A stretch of 21,511 bases of DNA from positions 1 to 21,511 of the forward strand of contig CAJKBQ010000038.1 in the NCBI GenBank assembly GCA_905198155.1, given 5' to 3'. This stretch comes from an uncultured Eubacteriales bacterium (GTDB taxonomy: Bacteria > Bacillota > Clostridia > Oscillospirales > Acutalibacteraceae). Below are positions 1 to 6,346 of this stretch, one piece after another. Within the stretch, counting starts at the first letter, position 1; each line of letters starts with the position of its first letter. A program made the translations under genes and the position numbers. The notes under the pieces were generated by a model that was not told the DNA's origin, did no database searches, and saw only the letters and a list, made by a program, of their open reading frames with translations.

Positions 1-251
1 GCTGCGGCACCGTGGCGACGGGCAAATTCTGCCCCGAATGCGGCAAGCCGAAACCGGCGGACGACGGCTGGACGTGCAGCTGCGGCGCGGTCAACAAAGG
101 TAAATTCTGCTCCAACTGCGGCGCGAAAAAGCCGGCGGGTGTCCCGCTGTACCGGTGCGACAAATGCGGCTGGGAGCCGGAGGATCCCGCGCATCCGCCG
201 AAATTCTGCCCGGAGTGCGGCGACCCGTTTGACGACAAAGACATCCGATAA
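1..251 (+). CDS. C-terminal zinc-ribbon tail of a larger protein (probably SPFH-domain, YdjI-like), 5' truncated
   Basis: The frame is open to the left edge (residues CGT precede the first possible start, GTG at 12), so this is the end of a longer gene. About 82 residues are visible with three CxxC zinc-ribbon units: FCPECGK, CSCG/FCSNCG and YRCDKCGW/KFCPECGDPFDD. From memory of the family, tails ending in KFCPECGDPFDD-like sequence belong to clostridial SPFH-domain proteins once called virion-core-like, related to B. subtilis YdjI, which is recruited to the membrane with PspA partners. The next two genes match the usual YdjG and YdjH partners, which supports this reading. The SPFH domain itself lies outside the window, so the identity is inferred from tail and context. 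It could be another zinc-ribbon protein. There is no recognisable start inside the window. Confidence 0.75.
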   Translation, partial: CGTVATGKFCPECGKPKPADDGWTCSCGAVNKGKFCSNCGAKKPAGVPLYRCDKCGWEPEDPAHPPKFCPECGDPFDDKDIR

Positions 252-260
252 TTTCCCGAT

Positions 261-291
261 CTGCGGTGCGCCGGTACAAGGCGCGCCGCAG
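261..291 (+). other. Intra-operon hairpin between zinc-ribbon genes
   Basis: CTGCGGTGCGCC (261-272) and GGCGCGCCGCAG (280-291) form a 12-bp stem with one G-U pair and a 7-nt loop, 9 nt after the preceding stop codon. No T-tract follows, so it is not a classic terminator. It may partly attenuate transcription or act as a processing or stability element between the two genes. This is seen directly, but the function is inferred. Confidence 0.4.
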
Positions 292-317
292 CCGACTGTA
301 TCAAGGAAGGAACCGCT

Positions 318-1406
318 ATGGTATTGCATGAATACAAATGCCCCTGCTGCGGCGGTGCGATTGAATTCGACAGCACGCTGCAAAAAATGAAGTGCCCGTA
401 CTGCGACACCATGTTTGAGGTGGAAACGCTCAAATCGTACGATCAGGCGCTGAACGACACCCCCGCCGACGAGATGAAGTGGGAAACCAACGCCGGAACC
501 GAATGGACGCCCGGCGAAACCGACGGCATGCGCGTTTATGTATGCCAATCCTGCGGCGGCGAGATCGTCGCCGACGAGACCACCGGCGCGACGCACTGCC
601 CGTTCTGCGGCAATCCGGTCGTGATGATGGGGCAGTTTTCCGGCGCGCTGAAACCGGATTATGTGATCCCGTTCCAGCTGGACAAAGACGCCGCCAAAGC
701 CGGACTGATGAAGCATCTGCAAGGCAAGCGGCTGCTGCCGAAGGTGTTTCAGGATCAAAACCACATCGACGAAATCAAAGGCGTATACGTCCCGTTCTGG
801 CTGTTCGATGCCGACGTGGACGCGCACATCCGCTACCGCGCCACGCGCGTTCGCAGCTGGAGCGATTCGGATTACGACTACACCGAAACCAGCTACTTCG
901 CTGTGCTGCGCGACGGCAGCATCGGATTCGACCGCGTGCCGGTGGACGGCTCTCAGAAAATGGACGACGCGCTGATGGAGTCGATTGAGCCGTACGACTT
1001 CGCGCAGGCCGTGGATTTCCAGACGGCATATCTGTCCGGCTATCTGGCCGACAAATACGACGTGACTGCCGAAGAAAGCATCGACCGCGCCAACGAACGC
1101 GTGAAGCGCAGCACCGAATCGGCGTTCGCCGCCACCGTTACGGGGTACGCCTCCGTCACATCGGAAGCGACCAATCTCCAACTGCGCAACGGCCGGGCCA
1201 AATATGCGCTGTACCCGGTGTGGCTGCTGAACACCACGTGGCAGGGCAAAAAATACATCTTCGCGATGAACGGCCAGACCGGCAAGTTCGTCGGCGATCT
1301 GCCGGTTGACAAAGCCGCCAGCCGCCGCTGGTTCTGGGGACTGACCGGCGCGGTGGCCGCCGGGATGATGCTGGTGCAGTTCCTGCTGTGGCTGTTTGGG
1401 GTGTAA
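318..1406 (+). CDS. Double zinc-ribbon membrane-anchored protein (YdjG-like / TFIIB-type zinc ribbon)
   Basis: 362 residues, start ATG at 318 preceded by AAGGAAGG (303-310). The N-terminus carries one zinc ribbon (C8/C11 and C26/C29, KCPCCGG and KCPYCD) and a second follows (C75/C78 and C93/C96, VCQSCGG and HCPFCGN). The central part (about 110-325) is soluble, with the VYVPFWLFDADV and YALYPVWLLN motifs common in clostridial proteins of this type, which are often mislabelled as PriA or RNA polymerase subunit P. The C-terminus (about 338-362) is a single membrane segment with almost nothing after it, so the bulk of the protein faces the cytoplasm as a tail-anchored protein. It sits between the SPFH-type tail and a TPM-domain gene, as in the PspA-linked YdjGHI set, where the YdjG partner is thought to help bring YdjI to the membrane. 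The role is inferred from context; the zinc ribbons and membrane anchor are directly visible. Confidence 0.82.
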   Translation: MVLHEYKCPCCGGAIEFDSTLQKMKCPYCDTMFEVETLKSYDQALNDTPADEMKWETNAGTEWTPGETDGMRVYVCQSCGGEIVADETTGATHCPFCGNPVVMMGQFSGALKPDYVIPFQLDKDAAKAGLMKHLQGKRLLPKVFQDQNHIDEIKGVYVPFWLFDADVDAHIRYRATRVRSWSDSDYDYTETSYFAVLRDGSIGFDRVPVDGSQKMDDALMESIEPYDFAQAVDFQTAYLSGYLADKYDVTAEESIDRANERVKRSTESAFAATVTGYASVTSEATNLQLRNGRAKYALYPVWLLNTTWQGKKYIFAMNGQTGKFVGDLPVDKAASRRWFWGLTGAVAAGMMLVQFLLWLFGV

Positions 1407-1422
1407 AGGAGGGCGACAATCC

Positions 1423-2649
1423 ATGAAAAAACGAATTTTTGCAGCGCTGATGGCGCTGCTCGTCTGCCTGGCGTGTGTCGCTCCGGCGTACGGCGACATC
1501 CGCAGCTATGTGCAGGACGATGCCGGCCGCATGACGGACGCGCAGGTGACGGATCTGAACGAAGTGGCGGACGCGCTGGAAAATCTGACCGGCATTCGGG
1601 CGTATTTCGCCGAAACGGCCGACGAAGGCGACGCCGAAGCCTACGCCAATACCGTGATCGATGCGCTGGGGATTGACCAAGCGCCCGGCGCGGTGCTTTT
1701 GGCGGTCACAGCAGATCAATGGTGCATTCAGCTGCTCGGTTCCATGAATGGGACGCGCACGGCGGACGAAGTCAATGCGCTGTGGGCCGATGCCGACGAC
1801 AACGAATCGCGCACCGGGTACGCGCTGGCCAGCGCGTACTACGCGGCACTGCCGGACTTTCTGCCCAGTGGCGCGCCCGACTCGGCCAGTTCGATGTCCG
1901 GCGGCAAATACCCGCTGCTGGTAGACAATGCCGAGCTGCTGACGGCGGATGAGCGCGCCAGCCTGCTCGAACGACTGACCGATCTCAGCGCCAAATGGCA
2001 GCTGGACATTGCTGTTATCACCACGCCCGGCCTCGACGGCAAATCGCTGCAAGATTACACCGACGATTTTTATGACCTGAACGGTTACGGCCAGGGGGCC
2101 GGACACGACGGCGTGATGCTGCTGGTGAATATGGGGCGCGACGGCAGCGAACGTGCGTGCCATATCACCGCCGTGGGCGCGGCCATCCCGATCTTCACCG
2201 ATGCACGGCGCGACCGGATTGCATCGGACTTTCTGCCAGATCTGAAAGACGGCGACTATGCCGCTGCATTCCGCACGTTTGCCGACGATGCCGACTATTA
2301 CATCAACGCGTCGCGCAGCGGCGAGAACAGCGACGGCAATGACGGCGACGCCTCGTACCGTGCACCGTTTAACTGGCAGTTCGCCATTCCGGTTTCGCTT
2401 GTGGTGGGGTTGATCGTCGCGCTGATCGCTGTGGGCAGCATGAAACGCCAGCTCAAATCCGTCGGGCGCAAGACCGGCGCCGCCGATTACACGCGCGCCG
2501 GCAGCCTGAACGTGACCAACGCCGCCGAGTTCTTCCTGTACAGTCATGTGGACCGCCGCGAACGGCCCAAAGACAACGACAACGGCGGTTCAACGACGCA
2601 TACGTCGTCCTCCGGCGTGGAGCACAGCGGCAGCAGTTACAAGTTCTGA
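1423..2649 (+). CDS. TPM-domain envelope protein with signal peptide and C-terminal anchor (YdjH-like)
   Basis: 408 residues. The start is ATG at 1423 because AAAGGAGG (1405-1412) overlaps the previous stop and is well spaced; an in-frame upstream TTG at 1396 lies inside the previous gene. Residues 1-24 are a signal peptide (MKKRIF, hydrophobic core, cleavage likely after AYG). The exported part has two related halves. Residues about 25-150 look like a diverged TPM domain (DDAGRMTDAQ). Residues about 165-300 are a clearer TPM domain (LLVDNAELLTADERASL, DIAVITTPG, DDFYD, GVMLLVNM). A membrane helix at about 318-338 is followed by a cytoplasmic tail ending in a Ser/Gly-rich stretch and KF, a hallmark of clostridial TPM proteins. 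TPM domains have been linked to phosphatase-like or photosystem-repair roles, but the activity here is unknown. The gene closes the operon before a strong terminator. Confidence 0.82.
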   Translation: MKKRIFAALMALLVCLACVAPAYGDIRSYVQDDAGRMTDAQVTDLNEVADALENLTGIRAYFAETADEGDAEAYANTVIDALGIDQAPGAVLLAVTADQWCIQLLGSMNGTRTADEVNALWADADDNESRTGYALASAYYAALPDFLPSGAPDSASSMSGGKYPLLVDNAELLTADERASLLERLTDLSAKWQLDIAVITTPGLDGKSLQDYTDDFYDLNGYGQGAGHDGVMLLVNMGRDGSERACHITAVGAAIPIFTDARRDRIASDFLPDLKDGDYAAAFRTFADDADYYINASRSGENSDGNDGDASYRAPFNWQFAIPVSLVVGLIVALIAVGSMKRQLKSVGRKTGAADYTRAGSLNVTNAAEFFLYSHVDRRERPKDNDNGGSTTHTSSSGVEHSGSSYKF

Positions 2650-2669
2650 CCGCGTTGCATTTGTTATGG

Positions 2670-2717
2670 AACTGCACCCGTACCGCCTTTTGGGGGTACG
2701 GGTGCAGTTGGGTTTTT
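2670..2717 (+). terminator. Rho-independent terminator after TPM gene
   Basis: A perfect 15-bp inverted repeat, AACTGCACCCGTACC (2670-2684) and GGTACGGGTGCAGTT (2695-2709), with a short loop, is followed by GGGTTTTT. It lies 20 nt after the TPM stop codon and ends the zinc-ribbon/TPM operon. Confidence 0.85.
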
Positions 2718-2744
2718 GGGGGATATAGTGGGAAGCGGCAGCTA

Positions 2745-2870
2745 TTACGTGATACGCTCCGATATGCCGAGCACATATAGACGTTCCGGTACAATATTGA
2801 TTTCCCCGTCGCACCAAACCGGGACGCCGTAATCAATATGTACGCCTGTGAATACCATCTGCTGCGTCAC
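2745..2870 (-). CDS. Possible small protein (41 aa) downstream of XRE regulator
   Basis: Reading right to left, a GTG at 2870 opens a 41-codon frame ending in TAA at 2745-2747. The peptide begins (M)TQQMVFTGVHIDYGVPVW and continues CDGEINIVPERLYVLGISERIT. It starts 1 nt after the stop codon of the XRE gene, with GAGG (2886-2883) 12 nt upstream, so it could be translationally coupled. Its lower GC content matches the XRE gene rather than the host genes. The alternating hydrophobic/polar pattern and the balanced composition look protein-like. I do not recognise a family. An internal ATG at 2858 is an alternative start. It could also be a chance frame or the leftover end of a larger gene. Confidence 0.4.
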   Translation of the reverse strand: MTQQMVFTGVHIDYGVPVWCDGEINIVPERLYVLGISERIT

Positions 2871-2871
2871 T

Positions 2872-3102
2872 TCACCGGTTCACCTCGGGATTGTCCGTTC
2901 GACCAAGCAGATAATCCACGGAGCAGTCCAGATAATCAGCGATGCGAGCGAGTGGAAAGCAAGCGAGTCCCTTTTTATCGGTTATTTGACTAATCGCGTT
3001 AATATTCAGATCGAGTTCCACAAGCATTTCTTTCAGCTTAATACCTCGCGCTCGGGCACGAAGCTTTATACGGTCGGATAAAATTGCGGCGGCATACATC
3101 AT
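2872..3102 (-). CDS. Small XRE/Cro-CI family transcriptional regulator
   Basis: 76 residues made almost wholly of one helix-turn-helix domain. The helices run around residues 8-22 (LSDRIKLRARARGIK), 25-33 (EMLVELDLN) and 34-46 (INAISQITDKKG, recognition helix), followed by the ARIADYLDCSVDYLLGRTD ending typical of HTH_3 repressors in Bacillota. The start is ATG at 3102 (a second ATG follows at once), with AAGGAG at 3113-3108. No effector domain is visible, so it is probably a simple DNA-binding repressor. A 15-bp palindrome lies about 30 bp upstream and may be its own operator. Codon use is more AT-rich than in the flanking genes, which suggests acquisition with a mobile element, though no integrase or toxin partner is seen. 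Confidence 0.85.
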   Translation of the reverse strand: MMYAAAILSDRIKLRARARGIKLKEMLVELDLNINAISQITDKKGLACFPLARIADYLDCSVDYLLGRTDNPEVNR

Positions 3103-3125
3103 AAAGTCTCCTTAATAAAAAACAA

Positions 3126-3581
3126 TCAATTTCGTGATATAATCACGGTTAAGAGATTAGGCGAACGAAACGTGTCCTGATACGCTTTCAGTCCCGACGC
3201 GTACGCCTGATACTGTTCCGATTGCTCCGAGAACACTTCCGATTGGTCATTCACCGACAGGATTCCTGCCGCAACCAATTTCTTCGTAACACTATTATAC
3301 TGCGTATCCGTGCTGTTGTAAATGGATTTTGCGGATTTCCGCATGGAATTTTTCGCATTCTCCGCATTCTGCGCCCCTTGCGCCCCGTTGAACGTTTCCG
3401 CCGCATCCGCCAGCGCGTCGTTCCACCGCCGCTGCAATTCTTCAAAGTTCGCCTTTGCTTCCCGCAGTTCGGCATACTCGTTGCTGGTGCCGGTCACGCC
3501 CTCAAACGCTTTGGCGATCATGTTCAGCAAGTCGTTGATCTTTGCGATATGACGAAAAAATTGGCGTGCAGAAAATTGCAC
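3126..3581 (-). pseudogene. Remnant of a coiled-coil (perhaps phage/mobile-element) protein
   Basis: The frame runs to TGA at 3126. The only long-range start (GTG at 3581) lies inside the terminator hairpin of the neighbouring metal operon, and the first ATG (3521) has no ribosome binding site. The peptide after residue 21 is Ala/Glu/Asn/Gln-rich and helical (EYAELREAKANFEELQRRW, AENAKNSMRKSAKSIYNS), and its last ten residues read into AT-rich intergenic DNA. This pattern suggests a gene cut at both ends, for example part of a structural or secretion-related protein. I do not recognise the family. It may still be a real, poorly started gene. Confidence 0.4.
3133..3147. promoter_or_regulatory. 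Palindromic operator candidate upstream of XRE gene
   Basis: CGTGATATAATCACG is a 6-3-6 inverted repeat (CGTGAT/ATCACG) in an AT-rich stretch 31 bp before the XRE start codon. Small Cro/CI proteins bind such symmetric sites as dimers, and the site would cover the promoter region of the regulator. This is inferred; no convincing -35 box is visible on the - strand. Confidence 0.5.
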
Positions 3582-3596
3582 GCCAATTTTTGTTCA
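3557..3596 (-). terminator. Terminator of the metal-resistance operon
   Basis: On the - strand ATTGGCGTGCA and TGCACGCCAAT form an 11-bp perfect stem with a short AT-rich loop, followed by a run of T. It lies about 30 nt after the ArsR-family stop codon. The other strand also has a T-run, so it may work in both directions. Confidence 0.85.
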
Positions 3597-3625
3597 TCTT
3601 CCCTGCGCCGCCCGCGCTACATATA

Positions 3626-3988
3626 TCACTCTTCAATATGCTCCATCCCCTGGCTGATGATCGTCCGAACATGCTGATCGGCCAGCGAGTAGAAAATGGA
3701 TTTGCCGTCGCGGCGGCTTTTGACCAGCTTGTTCTGTTTGAGCAGTTTCAGCTGGTGCGACACCGCCGACGACGTCATGTTCAGCGCTTCCGCTAGGTCG
3801 CACACGCACACCTCCGCTTCGAACAGGACGAACAGAATGCGGATGCGCGTGGAGTCGCCGAACACTTTGAACAGCTCGGCCAGGTCGTACAAATGCTCCT
3901 CCGGCGGCAGCAGCGCGACCACCTTTTGCAGCAGGTCCGGATGCACCTCCGGCTGTTCGCAGCACAGTGCGCAATCCTCTGGTTTCAT
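3626..3988 (-). CDS. cadC: ArsR/SmtB-family metal sensor repressor with two metal sites (CadC/SmtB type)
   Basis: 120 residues from ATG at 3988, preceded by AAAGAGG with 8-nt spacing; a GTG three codons upstream overlaps that site and is less likely. A winged helix-turn-helix spans about 30-105 (FGDSTRIRILFVL, MTSSAVSHQLKLLKQNKLVKSRRDGK). Two family metal sites can be read directly. The N-terminal cysteines C6, C9 and C10 with C61-x-C63 (VCVCDLA) match the CadC-type site for soft metals such as Cd/Pb. D104, H106, H117 and E120 (D-x-H-x10-H-x2-E) match the SmtB/CzrA alpha-5 zinc site. The gene is last in the operon with the metallochaperone and ATPase, and a matching operator lies at the operon promoter, so it should repress the operon until metal binds. 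Metal specificity is inferred. Confidence 0.9.
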   Translation of the reverse strand: MKPEDCALCCEQPEVHPDLLQKVVALLPPEEHLYDLAELFKVFGDSTRIRILFVLFEAEVCVCDLAEALNMTSSAVSHQLKLLKQNKLVKSRRDGKSIFYSLADQHVRTIISQGMEHIEE

Positions 3989-4022
3989 AGCAGGCACCTC
4001 TTTCGTGAAAATCCGGTTTGGG

Positions 4023-5888
4023 TTACAGCTTTTGCGGCACCCGCAGCGCGCGGATGGCGTTCAGTACCGCGATAATCATCACGCCAACGTCCGCGAAAAT
4101 CGCTGCGCCCATATTGGCCACGCCGATCGCGCCCAATATCAGGCAGATTGCTTTTACGCCCAGCGCAAAGACGATGTTTTCGTACACGATGCGGATGCAT
4201 TTCCGCGCCGCCCGAATGGCGACGGCCGTTTTCAGCGGATCATCGTCCATCAGCACCACGTCGGCCGCTTCAATCGCGGCATCGGAGCCCATTGCACCCA
4301 TCGCAATGCCGACGTCGGCTCGCGCCAGCACCGGCGCATCGTTGATCCCATCGCCGATGAATGCGACTTTGCGGCCTTCGCCCAGCAGCTTTTCCACAAT
4401 GGAAACTTTGTCCGCCGGAAGCAGCTCGCTGTGAACTTCGTCTACGCCCAGCTGCGCGGCAATCGGCTCGGCTGCGGCCTGTCGGTCTCCGGTCAGCATC
4501 ACCGTGCGGCGGATGCCCTCGCGTTTCAGCTGCGCGATGGCGGCCGCGCTGTGCGGTTTAATCCGGTCGGAAATCCGGATGTATCCGGCGTATGCGTCGT
4601 CTATGGCCACATAAACCACCGTGCCGCCCGCCGTCACCGCCGGAACCGTCACCTGCTGCTGCGCCATCCACTTCGGATTGCCAACCGCCACGCGGCGGCC
4701 GTCGATTTCGGCGGAAACGCCATGGCCGCTGACTTCCTGCGCATTGGCAATGCGCGATGCTTCGACCGGCTTGCCGTATGCGCGCAGCAAACTCTGGCTG
4801 ATCGGGTGCGTCGAGATGCTTTCCGCCAGCGCAGCGGCCGTCAGCAGATCATCGGCGGAAACGCCGTCCGCCGGGACGACCTCGTTGACGTCGAACACGC
4901 CTTCGGTCATGGTACCGGTTTTATCAAAAACCATGCAGTCCACTTTGGCCAGCATTTCCAGATAGTTGGAGCCTTTGACCAGCACGCCGGCACTGCTGGC
5001 GCCGCCGATTCCGGCGAAAAAGCTGAGCGGGATACTGATGACCAGCGCGCATGGGCAGCTGATAACCAGGAACGTCAGTGCGCGGTAAATCCATGTGCTC
5101 CACGCGGCGGGCTGATGCATCATCAGCAGCACCAGCGGCGGCAGGACGGCCAGCGCGAGCGCCGCGCCGCACACCGCCGGGGTATAGACGCGCGCAAAAC
5201 GGGAGATGAACTGCTCCGACCGCGACTTGCAGGAGCTGGCGTTTTCGACCAGATTCAAAATCCGCGACGCAGTGGATTCGCCGAACGGACGCGTCGTCCG
5301 GATGCGCAGCAACCCGGTCTGATTGACACAGCCGCTGAACACGCTGTCGCCCGCATGAACGGTGCGCGGCACGCTTTCGCCGGTCAGCGCACGCGTATCC
5401 AGCGCGGAGTCGCCGTCCAGAATCTCGCCGTCCAGCGGAATTTTTTCACCCGGCCGCACCACGATCACCGAACCCACTGCGACCTCGTCCGGGTCCACCC
5501 GCTGGGTGCTGCCGTCCGGCTGCTCCAAATTGGCGGAATCGGGGCGGATATCCATCAGCTTGCCGATGTTGCGGCGGCTTTTGCCGACGGCATAGCTTTG
5601 GAACAGCTCGCCGATCTGGTAAAACAGCATAACCATTGTGCCTTCCGGGAAGTCGCCGACCGCCATTGCACCGATGGTCGCCACCGTCATCAGGAAGTTT
5701 TCGTCGAACGGCTGACGGTTTTTCACGCCTTTGAACGCTTTAATCAGAATGTCGTACCCAATCACGAAGTACGGCGCCAGGTAGCACCATCCCAAAATGG
5801 CTTCCGGGATCGGCGCCAGTTTCAGCGCGATCATCAGCGCCGCCGCAATCAGGATCCGAATCAGGTTCCGCTTTTGCTTTTTGTTCAT
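4023..5888 (-). CDS. cadA: Zn/Cd/Pb-type P1B heavy-metal exporting ATPase without N-terminal HMA domain
   Basis: 621 residues, start ATG at 5888 with GGAGG 10 nt upstream. All core P-type motifs are present: TGES at 169-172 (actuator), CPC at 278-280 in the ion-binding helix, DKTGT at 322-326 (phosphorylated Asp322), HP at 361-362 of the nucleotide domain, and GDGIND near 511-516. The last membrane segment has ADVG (Asp600), the Asp-x-Gly signature of the Zn/Cd/Pb subgroup rather than copper pumps. Eight membrane segments are expected, and no CxxC HMA domain precedes them; instead a separate HMA protein is encoded 37 nt upstream. It exports divalent metal across the cytoplasmic membrane using ATP. 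It lies between the HMA gene and the repressor gene in one operon. Confidence 0.95.
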   Translation of the reverse strand: MNKKQKRNLIRILIAAALMIALKLAPIPEAILGWCYLAPYFVIGYDILIKAFKGVKNRQPFDENFLMTVATIGAMAVGDFPEGTMVMLFYQIGELFQSYAVGKSRRNIGKLMDIRPDSANLEQPDGSTQRVDPDEVAVGSVIVVRPGEKIPLDGEILDGDSALDTRALTGESVPRTVHAGDSVFSGCVNQTGLLRIRTTRPFGESTASRILNLVENASSCKSRSEQFISRFARVYTPAVCGAALALAVLPPLVLLMMHQPAAWSTWIYRALTFLVISCPCALVISIPLSFFAGIGGASSAGVLVKGSNYLEMLAKVDCMVFDKTGTMTEGVFDVNEVVPADGVSADDLLTAAALAESISTHPISQSLLRAYGKPVEASRIANAQEVSGHGVSAEIDGRRVAVGNPKWMAQQQVTVPAVTAGGTVVYVAIDDAYAGYIRISDRIKPHSAAAIAQLKREGIRRTVMLTGDRQAAAEPIAAQLGVDEVHSELLPADKVSIVEKLLGEGRKVAFIGDGINDAPVLARADVGIAMGAMGSDAAIEAADVVLMDDDPLKTAVAIRAARKCIRIVYENIVFALGVKAICLILGAIGVANMGAAIFADVGVMIIAVLNAIRALRVPQKL

Positions 5889-5925
5889 CGCAGTTCATCC
5901 TCCGTTTCCGCCGCGCGCGGGACGA

Positions 5926-6144
5926 TTACAGGAAAATTTCGCAGTCGTCCTCAACCTTTTTGCAGTTGGCGCGCACTTGCTTCATCACTTTGGCCGGCTC
6001 CGCGCCTTCGGCAAATTCCACGATCATTTTCAGCGCCATGAAGTTTACCGTCGCTTTGGCGACGCCTTCCGTGGCGTTGGCGGTTTCTTCCATCTTGTTG
6101 GCGCAGTTGGCGCAATCGACTTCAATTTCGTACGTTTTTTTCAT
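5926..6144 (-). CDS. Stand-alone HMA-domain metallochaperone
   Basis: 72 residues from ATG at 6144, with GAGGTGAT just upstream; an in-frame upstream start at 6207 would overlap the operator and is unlikely. The single HMA fold shows the metal loop D-C-A-N-C-A (C11 and C14) after the first strand, KMEETANATEGVAKATVNF in the middle, and a C-terminus with DDCEIF, adding acid and cysteine residues. It likely binds the same metal as the adjacent ATPase and either hands it over or takes the place of the N-terminal HMA domain the ATPase lacks. It is the first gene of the operon. Although small HMA proteins are often named CopZ, the partner pump is of the Zn/Cd type, so copper is not assumed. Confidence 0.9.
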   Translation of the reverse strand: MKKTYEIEVDCANCANKMEETANATEGVAKATVNFMALKMIVEFAEGAEPAKVMKQVRANCKKVEDDCEIFL

Positions 6145-6189
6145 TGCGATCACCTCATCAAAAATTTGAAAAGCTTTGTTTAATTTATC

Positions 6190-6209
6190 ATTTGAACACT
6201 TGTTCAAAT
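6190..6209. promoter_or_regulatory. ArsR/SmtB-type operator
   Basis: ATTTGAACACTTGTTCAAAT is a perfect 9-2-9 palindrome containing TGAA-N6-TTCA, the known core for SmtB/CzrA-like repressors. It lies just downstream of the -10 box of the metal operon, over the expected start of transcription and early leader, so a bound repressor would block initiation. Confidence 0.85.
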
Positions 6210-6222
6210 GTTCTATGGCTTT

Positions 6223-6251
6223 ATTATAGTCCCCTCACCCCGATTTGTCAA
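6223..6251 (-). promoter_or_regulatory. Consensus sigma-A promoter of metal operon
   Basis: On the - strand TTGACA (6251-6246), a 17-bp spacer and TATAAT (6228-6223) match the sigma-A consensus exactly. Transcription would start near 6216, about 70 nt before the HMA gene. Confidence 0.9.
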
Positions 6252-6284
6252 GCGTTTTTTTGAAATTTTCGCAAAAAAAATGAA

Positions 6285-6313
6285 TTGACGCAGTCGCCGC
6301 GCTGTGGTACAAT
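6285..6313 (+). promoter_or_regulatory. Sigma-A promoter of AraC-family gene
   Basis: TTGACG (6285-6290), a 17-bp spacer and TACAAT (6308-6313) lie 33 bp before the AraC start codon. The promoter is divergent from the metal operon, with the two -35 boxes 33 bp apart. Confidence 0.8.
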
Positions 6314-6346
6314 AAAAGTAAATTTCCGACGAAGGAGGCGACGCGC

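Noticed and set aside
3138..3143. TATAAT on the + strand as a promoter
   Set aside because: It is part of the 15-bp palindrome, has no -35 box 16-18 bp upstream, and no + strand gene follows.
3696..6041. Very long + strand open frame opposite the ATPase and repressor genes
   Set aside because: It is the antisense shadow of GC-rich coding genes: Arg/His/Ala-rich, no domain, and it crosses the operon promoter side and several well-supported genes.
6145..6207. Upstream start extending the HMA gene by 21 residues
   Set aside because: It would begin inside the operator; the ATG at 6144 has a proper GAGGTGAT site.
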